Below, one piece after another: positions 1-5,157 of a DNA stretch of 7,174 bases. The stretch is from Deltaproteobacteria bacterium (GTDB lineage: Bacteria; Bdellovibrionota_C; UBA2361; JAAYZI01): assembly GCA_012514925.1 (NCBI GenBank), contig JAAYZI010000279.1, positions 1-7,174 of the forward strand, written 5' to 3'. A model generated the notes under the pieces. The model saw only the letters and a program-made list of their open reading frames with translations, did not search any database and was not told where the DNA came from. Position 1 is the stretch's first letter, and each line of letters opens with the position of its first letter. Made by a program: the position numbers and the translations under genes.

Positions 1-38
1 CAGGAGTTTTCGGAGCACTCTTTCTGCTTGCTTTTATA

Positions 39-671
39 TTAATCAAGCGTGCCTTGAATCCCTACAAAGTTTGCAAGGCTCTCGTTAAAGTCCACATGCC
101 CCGGCACCCAGATTGTGCTGTGGGTCGATTCGTGTAGGACTGTTTCTACGATGCTGGGCGCTGAGCGTTGTAAAGTTGTTGAGAGCACCGGATCGTTAAA
201 CCAGCCTAAAGTGCTGAAGGCTTCGGCGCCGCGTATGGAAGTTTCATACCCTTGATCTTGTAGCGCCGCAGCGGCGCTTAATGCGTCGGCTTTCTCGAAA
301 AAACCTCGGTAGGGCACACGTCCAACAAAAGGGAACCACCATTGTTTTAAAATAAAAGCATCCGGGCGTGAGGCGGCCAAGACCCAAGTCAAAACGTCCT
401 GATCCATGTGAGTGTACTTAGTGAAAGAGCCGCGGGGTTCGAGTCCGATGCGCATTGCGAAAGCTCTGGCGTCTAGCACAAGTTGAAGCTTAATTTTTAA
501 ATCAGGATGGGTGTTTGGATCGGCGATTACCTTGGAGATGGATCTACGCCTCAGCAAAATCAAAGACTCTTGATAAACCGCTTGCGTGATATAGAGTGGA
601 GAACAGCCCATCGCTAGCAGCGATAACGACATAGTCAGCCAGGAAAGTGTAGCGGCTTTGATGCCGTTCAC
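39..671 (-). CDS. Putative zinc aminopeptidase lipoprotein (COG4324 / PF10023-like), C-terminally truncated
   Basis: Predicted envelope-anchored metallopeptidase of 210 residues. The N-terminus has a basic start, a hydrophobic stretch and a cysteine at about residue 23 (LLAMGC), a degenerate lipobox, followed by SPLYITQAV, which fits the family's usual Cys-Ser...Gln start. The RRRSISKVIADP segment, the STLGWFNDPVLST segment (about 153-165), the zinc motif HESTH (HExxH, about 180-184) and the NESLANFVG motif about 14 residues later (third metal ligand) all match this family as I know it. The substrate is unknown. The start is GTG at 671, overlapping the upstream gene's stop as GTGA. A strong GGGAGGAG (complement of 677-684) lies 5 nt before it, so translation is probably coupled. 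Family members are usually near 350 residues, so the C-terminal third is missing. The stop is TAA, and the same frame stays open beyond it to the window edge. It may be a pseudogene or a truncated protein. Confidence 0.75.
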   Translation of the reverse strand: MNGIKAATLSWLTMSLSLLAMGCSPLYITQAVYQESLILLRRRSISKVIADPNTHPDLKIKLQLVLDARAFAMRIGLEPRGSFTKYTHMDQDVLTWVLAASRPDAFILKQWWFPFVGRVPYRGFFEKADALSAAAALQDQGYETSIRGAEAFSTLGWFNDPVLSTTLQRSAPSIVETVLHESTHSTIWVPGHVDFNESLANFVGIQGTLD

Positions 672-1909
672 TTAAGCTCCTCCCTTTTTATGCGCGCAGC
701 CTCCAGTGCCACCGAAGAAGCTCCGCTCCAACTTAGAAAGCGTAGGAGGTAGGGGCTTTCAAGCAGGAGGGTGCTCTTGCGGGTGCTCATGTCGTAAAGT
801 TGAATGCTGAAAGGTATGTCTCCTTTGCTGTGACTAGTAAAAGCCGCAAACCTTCCACTAGGGTCCCACGCTAAGTCATGCTCCGCGCCGGGGACAGCCG
901 GAAAAGGTTCCTGCGCAGTTACACTTCCAAAACGCAAAACGCCCAGGTCGATCTGGCCTCCCACTCCATAAGAGTAACTTAAGGCATCACCCGAGGGCGT
1001 CCAGACCGGGCGGGCGTAGCTTTCGGATCCCTGCAGGGGGCAAGCCTCGATCTTACGCTCAAAATTCCAGATGCAAATATCAGTGCCGGGCCAGAAGCGG
1101 TCGGTAGTAAAAGCGACCTTTGCTCCATCCGGCGAAACACGCGGCCAAAAATTTTTGCCCCTAAAATTGGTAAGCCGCCTAAGATTTGAAGCGTCGCTTT
1201 TTATGCTCCAAAGGTTTAGGCGGGAACCGGGCGGGCCCTCTTCCCGCGTGGAATCGAAGATTAACGACTGTCCATCAGGAAACCAATCCGGGCGATCATC
1301 TACCGCGTTACCACTGCTTAAGCGGCGTTGGTTGTCTCCGTCGAAATCCGCAATAAAGATGTGTTTATGTCCATCGCGGGTGGAGCTAAAAGCAAGCTGG
1401 CTTCCATCCGGGGACCAGGCAGGGGCGCTATTGCGGCCAGGACCATCCACTAAAGGCCGCACGCTCCGCCCTTCCAGGTCCACTACTAAGATGCGCTCGT
1501 ACCCGAAGACGAAAACCACGGTTGCGAGCCTGCCTTTCAGCTTTATTTTAGGATTAAACCGGAATTGAGCCGCAAAATTTGTGGGTAAGGGAGGAATAGG
1601 AGCGTAGCTGGGGGTTGGGCTTGGAGTGAGACTTGGAGTCGGACTGAGAGTCGGGCTTGGAGTAAGACTTGGAGTAGGGCTGAGGGTCGAGCTTGGAGTA
1701 AGACTTGGAGTCAGACTGGGAGTCAGGCTTAAAGTCAGACTTGGAATCGGACTTGGAGTCGGACTTAGGGTCACGCTTGGAGAACTTGATGGGGTCTCCT
1801 TCGCTCTCTCTTCTCCCCAAGCTAGGTCGCCATTTGAGATCAGGCTAACACACGCAAGTGTAATGGCGCTCCAGAAACAGAGCAGAGCGTTTTTGGAGTG
1901 GAGTTGCAT
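668..1909 (-). CDS. Secreted TolB-like beta-propeller protein with Pro/Ser/Thr repeat linker
   Basis: Exported protein of 413 residues. Residues 1-32 form a signal peptide (MQLHSKNALL, then a hydrophobic core, with a likely cut near AWG/EE). Residues 41-105 are a low-complexity Ser/Thr/Pro linker of about 13 four-residue units. Residues 125-400 form a TolB/PD40-type propeller with blade motifs AWSPDG (164), DWFPDG (208), RVSPDG (257), VWTPSG (302), AWDPSG (347) and a degenerate SWSG (393), consistent with six blades. TolB itself is a periplasmic partner of the Tol-Pal system, but it has a separate N-terminal domain that is replaced here by the linker. I therefore call this TolB-like and not tolB. 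No Pal/tolA neighbours are visible. The ATG is 8 nt behind the pgpA stop and I see no good Shine-Dalgarno sequence, so it may depend on coupling from pgpA. A role in envelope protein binding is inference. Confidence 0.8.
   Translation of the reverse strand: MQLHSKNALLCFWSAITLACVSLISNGDLAWGEERAKETPSSSPSVTLSPTPSPIPSLTLSLTPSLTPSLTPSSTLSPTPSLTPSPTLSPTPSLTPSPTPSYAPIPPLPTNFAAQFRFNPKIKLKGRLATVVFVFGYERILVVDLEGRSVRPLVDGPGRNSAPAWSPDGSQLAFSSTRDGHKHIFIADFDGDNQRRLSSGNAVDDRPDWFPDGQSLIFDSTREEGPPGSRLNLWSIKSDASNLRRLTNFRGKNFWPRVSPDGAKVAFTTDRFWPGTDICIWNFERKIEACPLQGSESYARPVWTPSGDALSYSYGVGGQIDLGVLRFGSVTAQEPFPAVPGAEHDLAWDPSGRFAAFTSHSKGDIPFSIQLYDMSTRKSTLLLESPYLLRFLSWSGASSVALEAARIKREELK
1607..1768 (-). repeat. Degenerate 12-bp tandem repeat encoding (P/L)S(L/P)T units
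   Basis: About 13.5 copies of a 12-nt unit, on the coding strand close to CCAAGTCTGACT (Pro-Ser-Leu-Thr), with an underlying 6-nt periodicity. It encodes residues 48-101 of the propeller protein. Copies differ mainly at wobble positions and at Leu/Pro and Pro/Leu exchanges. Because both 6 and 12 are multiples of three, gain or loss of a unit keeps the frame and only changes linker length. The repeat contains no stop codon in other frames, which gives spurious open frames on both strands here. Confidence 0.9.
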
Positions 1910-1917
1910 AAGTTAAC

Positions 1918-2433
1918 TCACAAGCCAAATAAAAATCTGATAAGTGCCAAACTTAGCGCTGCTAATAAACCGGCCACCACATCATCGAGCATGATTCCCC
2001 ACTCGCGTGGCAACCTTTCAGCCCAACTTACTGGACCGGGCTTAAGTACGTCATAGAACCTAAATAATAGAAAGGCGGTCGGCCATAAAGCATAATCCTC
2101 AAAAGAAAGCCCAGTTAAGCTTAGAAAGGTCCCCACCCACTCGTCAATTACGATGCATCCGGGGTCTTTATCAGTGCTGCCGCGGTGTTGGAGCGCGCGC
2201 AGGTACGCGCGCGTACTAATAAGCCCGAGCACGCAAACGAGCGCCACCAGTAAAAGCTGGTTTACAATATGATCTATCCAACCCAAATAGGAAAGGAGGA
2301 GCCACACAGCTAGGGCTGCCAAACTGCCGCAAGTCCCCGGCGCATATTTGCTAAATCCGCTTCCAAGCCCTGTGGCTGTAGTTGCGGCGAGAGCTGTGTA
2401 AATTTTAATTAAGCGCTGATTTTGTTTATACAT
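1918..2433 (-). CDS. pgpA: Phosphatidylglycerophosphatase A
   Basis: Inner-membrane phosphatase that removes phosphate from phosphatidylglycerophosphate to give phosphatidylglycerol. At 171 residues it has the normal length for PgpA. Family blocks in order: GLGSGFSKYAPGTCGSLAAL (22-41), the acidic block DPGCIVIDEWVG (90-101), FRFYDVLKPGP (124-134) and GIMLDDVVAG (146-155), whose Asp/Glu residues form the presumed metal and catalytic site. Hydrophobic stretches at about 36-50, 58-73, 116-127 and 152-170 fit the multi-pass membrane topology. The ATG at 2433 has no clear Shine-Dalgarno sequence. A TACAAT (complement of 2449-2454) lies 15 nt upstream and could be a -10 giving a very short leader, but I find no matching -35. 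It is the first gene of the three-gene minus-strand run and is divergent from the min cluster. Confidence 0.95.
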   Translation of the reverse strand: MYKQNQRLIKIYTALAATTATGLGSGFSKYAPGTCGSLAALAVWLLLSYLGWIDHIVNQLLLVALVCVLGLISTRAYLRALQHRGSTDKDPGCIVIDEWVGTFLSLTGLSFEDYALWPTAFLLFRFYDVLKPGPVSWAERLPREWGIMLDDVVAGLLAALSLALIRFLFGL

Positions 2434-2545
2434 TTTAGGGTTTCAATGATTGTAGCGGAAAAAAATCTTGGCGGAACCTGCTTTGGAAGACCCTGGCTCT
2501 TTGAATCATTGCCACGTGGTCGAAGCCGCACAGTCGAATCATATT

Positions 2546-2576
2546 GCAATTTGAGATATATCGACATAGCAATTTG
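2546..2576. repeat. Direct repeat GCAATTTG x2 flanking an AT palindrome, upstream of the min promoter
   Basis: Two identical GCAATTTG copies (2546-2553 and 2569-2576) start 23 bp apart, about two helical turns, with the palindrome GATATATC at 2555-2562 between them. The right copy ends 19 bp before the -35 element at 2596. This is the layout of a tandem activator or repressor site in a divergent control region. No regulator is recognised and chance similarity in AT-rich DNA is possible. Confidence 0.4.
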
Positions 2577-2595
2577 GGTTTGCCGGTAATATTTG

Positions 2596-2625
2596 TTGAC
2601 TTGGCTTGGGCTACTTTGCTATAAG
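2596..2625 (+). promoter_or_regulatory. Sigma70-type promoter for minCDE
   Basis: TTGACT (2596-2601, 5 of 6 consensus) and TATAAG (2620-2625, 5 of 6) are separated by 18 nt. TG at 2617-2618 gives an extended -10 (TGnTATAAG). Transcription should start near 2632, leaving a leader of about 93 nt before minC. Because the start site is well inside the longer open frame that begins at 2593, the promoter itself argues that minC begins at 2725. Confidence 0.7.
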
Positions 2626-2656
2626 TTGCTTAAACCAAGCACATCTTGCAACTTAT
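2621..2656. promoter_or_regulatory. Perfect 9-bp dyad over the -10 and start site of the min promoter
   Basis: ATAAGTTGC (2621-2629) is the exact reverse complement of GCAACTTAT (2648-2656), with 18 nt between. The left arm covers most of the -10 hexamer. The inner part holds a smaller 5-bp stem (TGCTT 2627-2631 with AAGCA 2637-2641). The layout suits a repressor operator. If the start lies near 2632, most of the left arm is not transcribed, which favours a DNA site over an RNA hairpin. Confidence 0.5.
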
Positions 2657-2724
2657 TGAAAATAAAAGAAGAATCTTTGTGGTGCCATTTTCGTTTGAAG
2701 CGGTGTTGGGGGGAGACAGCGAAT

Positions 2725-3624
2725 ATGAGCGATAACGGCCAAGAAGTCGTAGGCGGCGATGTTCCAACTGGGGGAGCCACCCCTAAGGCTATCGGTGCGA
2801 TGGAGTCCGCTGCGGGGGAGCGCGGTGGTATTGTTACTGCCAAAGGTACTGGCGACGGGCTTGTGATCCGCATGGATGGCAGGGTGGATCCGGCCAGCCT
2901 TAGGGCGGCGGTGTTTGACTTTGTGTCCTCGCGTAAGGGATTCTTGACGGGGAATCAGGTTGGACTTGAATGGGTCGGTTCACAGCCTGATGAGGCGCTT
3001 GTGGCGGATTTAACCGCCGATCTAAAACGAGACTTTGATATTAGCGTCAAGGCTTTTAAGCCACGTCGCAAACGAAGAGCTGATCCTGCGCCACAAACAG
3101 GAGCGTTGCAGCCTGAAAGAAAGCTCAGCCTCTTTAGCGGAGTTGAAGATTTAGCTGATGAGGAAGACCTCTATATGGCCCCATGTGTTTTGGATGAAGA
3201 GCGTGAGTTAGAGCAGCTTACCAAGGGTTCCGATAATCAACTCGTGCACGCGGCGGTTTGGGATGATGCAGACGCCAGGTTTGTGTATGCTACGTTGCGG
3301 TCGGGGCAGCGGATTGAGAGTGAGCACTCCTTAGTTGTGATAGGGGATGTGAACTCCGGCGCTGAGGTCATTGCCGGGGGAGATATTGTAGTTTTAGGAA
3401 CGTTACGCGGCGTGGCACACGCGGGAGCCTATGACGAAACCGGTGGCGGGCGCTTTATTTTTGCCCTGGTGCTGCAGCCTACGCAGCTTAGAATCGGAGC
3501 GATTATTTCGCGTGGGGGCTCAGAGTCCCGCAAAATGGCTGAAATCGCCCGAGTTGATGATAATTTGATTGTGGTTGAGCCTTATCAGGCCCGCAGTGCG
3601 CTTAGCAAACTGCGGCGGCTTTAA
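2725..3624 (+). CDS. minC: Septum site-determining protein MinC
   Basis: FtsZ assembly inhibitor that works with membrane-bound MinD. 299 residues, longer than the usual 220-270. The C-terminal domain (about 187-285) is unmistakable: LRSGQRIESEHSLVVIGDVN, AEVIAGGDIVVLGTLRGVAHAGA and QPTQLRIGAII, the beta-helical dimerisation and MinD-binding domain. The N-terminal FtsZ-inhibiting domain (about 43-112) is divergent. It is preceded by a Gly-rich disordered stretch of about 42 residues and followed by a basic then acidic linker (113-185, with RRKRR at 114-118 and a DLADEEDLY acidic patch). I chose ATG 2725 over an upstream start at 2593 because GGAG lies 9 nt before it and the promoter start site falls between them. 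It is first in minC-minD-minE, with 51 nt to minD. Confidence 0.92.
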   Translation: MSDNGQEVVGGDVPTGGATPKAIGAMESAAGERGGIVTAKGTGDGLVIRMDGRVDPASLRAAVFDFVSSRKGFLTGNQVGLEWVGSQPDEALVADLTADLKRDFDISVKAFKPRRKRRADPAPQTGALQPERKLSLFSGVEDLADEEDLYMAPCVLDEERELEQLTKGSDNQLVHAAVWDDADARFVYATLRSGQRIESEHSLVVIGDVNSGAEVIAGGDIVVLGTLRGVAHAGAYDETGGGRFIFALVLQPTQLRIGAIISRGGSESRKMAEIARVDDNLIVVEPYQARSALSKLRRL

Positions 3625-3675
3625 AAGCGTGTCTTGATGAGGAGCGATTGAGATTTTTGTTGTGATGAGGGGAAG

Positions 3676-4500
3676 ATGAACTTAAGAAATGGAACCGGCA
3701 GCAAAAAAGACATGGGTCAAGTCTTCGTAGTCACTTCCGGCAAGGGAGGGGTAGGGAAGACTACGGCGACGGCTAGTATTGGGGCAGCGCTGGCTCTCAA
3801 GGGTAAGCGCACCTTGGTGATTGACGCCGATATAGGTCTACGCAATCTGGATGTGATCTTGGGGCTTGAAAACAGGATTGTGTTTAATCTGGTGGATGTG
3901 GCCAGAGATGTTTGCAAGCCCACCCAGGCGGTGGTGAAGTCAAAAAAATCTGCCAATCTTTTCTTGTTACCGGCTTCTCAGACGGATGAAAAGGATGCCG
4001 TCAGTGAGGATGATTTTTGCAAGGTCATGGACCTTTACCGGCGTGAGTATCATTTCATATTGGTTGATTGTCCGGCAGGAATTGAGCAAGGTTTTAAAAA
4101 TGCTTGCGCAGGGGCGGATGAGGCGCTGCTTGTGACCACGCCGGAGATCTCGGCCATCCGGGATGCAGATCGCGTGATCGGGTTGCTCAGTGCTCGCAGC
4201 ATCGAGTCTTCACTAATTATAAACCGCATTGATTTTGACATGGTGCGGCGTGGGGATATGCTTTCGGTTGACGACGTCCAGGATATCCTTGGCATTGATT
4301 TGATCGGGGTGGTTGAGCGCGATGAGAATATTATTGTAGCGGCAAACTGCGGTGAACCGGTGGTTTATAACACTAAGTCCAAGGCTGGCCCCGCTTTTTC
4401 CAAGATTGCCGCCCGCATGTGTGGCGAAAATGTGCCGATGGACGATTTTGGAGGTAGTGGATTTTGGGAGCGTTTGGGGAGGCGGATTGGTCTGGCCTAG
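3676..4500 (+). CDS. minD: Septum site-determining ATPase MinD
   Basis: Membrane-cycling ATPase that recruits MinC and is released by MinE. 274 residues. It has the deviant Walker A motif GKGGVGKTT (22-30, signature Lys23 and P-loop Lys28), the switch I region DADIGLRNLD (50-59), the switch II/Walker B motif VDCPAGIE (130-137), RRGDMLSVDDV (191-201) and a C-terminal amphipathic helix FWERLGRRIGLA (263-274), the membrane-targeting sequence. The ATG at 3676 has a close GAGGGGA before it and adds 12 residues ahead of the usual MinD start. The alternative ATG at 3712 (MGQVFVV) matches the family's common N-terminus but has no Shine-Dalgarno sequence. A 98-nt spacer containing a hairpin separates it from minE. 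Confidence 0.96.
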   Translation: MNLRNGTGSKKDMGQVFVVTSGKGGVGKTTATASIGAALALKGKRTLVIDADIGLRNLDVILGLENRIVFNLVDVARDVCKPTQAVVKSKKSANLFLLPASQTDEKDAVSEDDFCKVMDLYRREYHFILVDCPAGIEQGFKNACAGADEALLVTTPEISAIRDADRVIGLLSARSIESSLIINRIDFDMVRRGDMLSVDDVQDILGIDLIGVVERDENIIVAANCGEPVVYNTKSKAGPAFSKIAARMCGENVPMDDFGGSGFWERLGRRIGLA

Positions 4501-4508
4501 AAGCCCCG

Positions 4509-4536
4509 GCCGGTCCCTGGTAAAATCAGGGCTGGC
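4509..4536 (+). promoter_or_regulatory. GC-rich hairpin between minD and minE
   Basis: GCCGG (4509-4513) pairs with CTGGC (4532-4536), including one G-U pair, and CCCTG (4515-4519) pairs with CAGGG (4527-4531). One bulged T lies at 4514 and the loop is 7 nt (GTAAAAT). It begins 8 nt after the minD stop. No T-run follows, so it is not a standard intrinsic terminator. It could act in mRNA processing or stability and so set the MinD to MinE ratio (inference). Confidence 0.5.
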
Positions 4537-4598
4537 GCTGTTTGAGCTGGGCGGCTATTGAATTGAGAGGCTGAAATAGAAGCGGTGGAGATATGACG

Positions 4599-5036
4599 AT
4601 GCATAGTGTGTTTGAGTTTTTTAAAACAAGGTTGTGTGGCGGAGGCCGAGAGAGCAAAAATGAGGCTAAAAGCCGTCTACAGTTTGTGTTGGTGCAAGAT
4701 CGTACTGGTTTGAACAATGAAGACATGGTGTCCTTTAAATGCGAACTGGTAAAGGTGATCGAGCGTTATTTTGTGATCGACAAGCAGGGCTTTGACGTAA
4801 GTTATCAGCGTGAAGGAGCGTCAACGACCCTGTTGATTAACTCGCCGGTAGTGGTCCGCCGCCAAGATATTCCTGACCGGGAGGTTGAGGCCAAGTCGCG
4901 TCGCCGCGGCAAGGGTCGCAAAAAGGCGAAAACGCGCGCGGCTGGCAGTTCAGCTTCTGAGACAGTTTCCGAGAAGAGCCCTGAGTCAGTGACAGGTACC
5001 GGCGCTTCGGCGACAGAGCCGAAGGTTGCAGTCTAG
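4599..5036 (+). CDS. minE: MinE topological specificity factor with long basic C-terminal tail
   Basis: Stimulates the MinD ATPase and drives pole-to-pole patterning. The core (1-86) is a normal MinE: a short membrane-binding N-terminus MHSVFEFFKTR, the anti-MinCD segment AKSRLQFVLVQDR (23-35), and the dimerising topological domain with VIERYFVIDKQGFDVSYQ (53-70) and LLINSPV (78-84). The family is normally about 85-100 residues, whereas this protein has 145. Residues about 87-145 form an extra tail: a basic patch RRRGKGRKKAKTR (101-113), then a Ser/Thr/Glu-rich segment to PKVAV. I chose ATG 4599 because GGTGGAG (4584-4590) lies 8 nt before it. The upstream in-frame ATG at 4593 would be only 2 nt from that site. 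Third gene of the min cluster; the tail function is unknown. Confidence 0.9.
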   Translation: MHSVFEFFKTRLCGGGRESKNEAKSRLQFVLVQDRTGLNNEDMVSFKCELVKVIERYFVIDKQGFDVSYQREGASTTLLINSPVVVRRQDIPDREVEAKSRRRGKGRKKAKTRAAGSSASETVSEKSPESVTGTGASATEPKVAV

Positions 5037-5040
5037 GGGA

Positions 5041-5081
5041 GCGTTCCTACTATTTCATAACTGCAGTAGGAAGGATAACGC
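5041..5081 (+). promoter_or_regulatory. Hairpin downstream of minE
   Basis: TTCCTACT (5044-5051) is the exact reverse complement of AGTAGGAA (5065-5072), with a 13-nt loop. GCG (5041-5043) can extend the stem with CGC (5079-5081) across a short bulge. It lies a few nt after the minE stop. No T-run follows on either strand, so it looks like an mRNA 3'-end or processing element, not a classical terminator. Confidence 0.45.
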
Positions 5082-5103
5082 CGGGCAGGTGGAAAAAACT
5101 CAG

Positions 5104-5126
5104 CGAACCGGTTAGAGTGCGGTTCG
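5104..5126 (+). promoter_or_regulatory. Hairpin with alternative partner in the folD leader
   Basis: CGAACCG (5104-5110) pairs perfectly with CGGTTCG (5120-5126) around a 9-nt loop. A second CGGTTC copy at 5125-5130 offers an alternative partner, and short GGTTC-like repeats continue to about 5140. It lies 32 nt before the chosen folD start. No ligand-binding consensus is recognised. Confidence 0.4.
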
Positions 5127-5157
5127 GTTCGGTGTGGTTTGGGACGAACAGGGGCCA

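Noticed and set aside
3..137. Plus-strand open frame entering from the left edge with a hydrophobic stretch, ending at TAG 135-137; possible 3' end of a convergent membrane gene
   Set aside because: Its last two thirds are antisense to the conserved HESTH and NES motifs of the aminopeptidase, and its hydrophobic part is antisense to the Lys/Ser/Glu-rich continuation of that frame. Without sequence further left it cannot be supported.
1071..1568. Plus-strand 165-codon open frame antisense to the propeller domain
   Set aside because: It is the mirror of well-conserved SPDG blades on the other strand and shows no recognisable domain.
1554..1916. Open frames on both strands across the repeat linker, with Asp/Ser/Lys or Gly/Leu/Arg/Val periodic translations
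   Set aside because: A 12-nt repeat without stop codons stays open in several frames. Neither has a family-like sequence, and the linker frame continues into a clear propeller.
2449..2477. Minus-strand promoter for pgpA using TACAAT as -10
   Set aside because: The hexamer is good, but no -35-like sequence lies at 16-18 nt, so it is mentioned in the pgpA entry and not listed as a feature.
2593..2724. 44-codon N-terminal extension of minC from a TTG at 2593
   Set aside because: It would start inside the promoter, ahead of the likely transcription start, and its translation does not resemble MinC. ATG 2725 has a good ribosome binding site.
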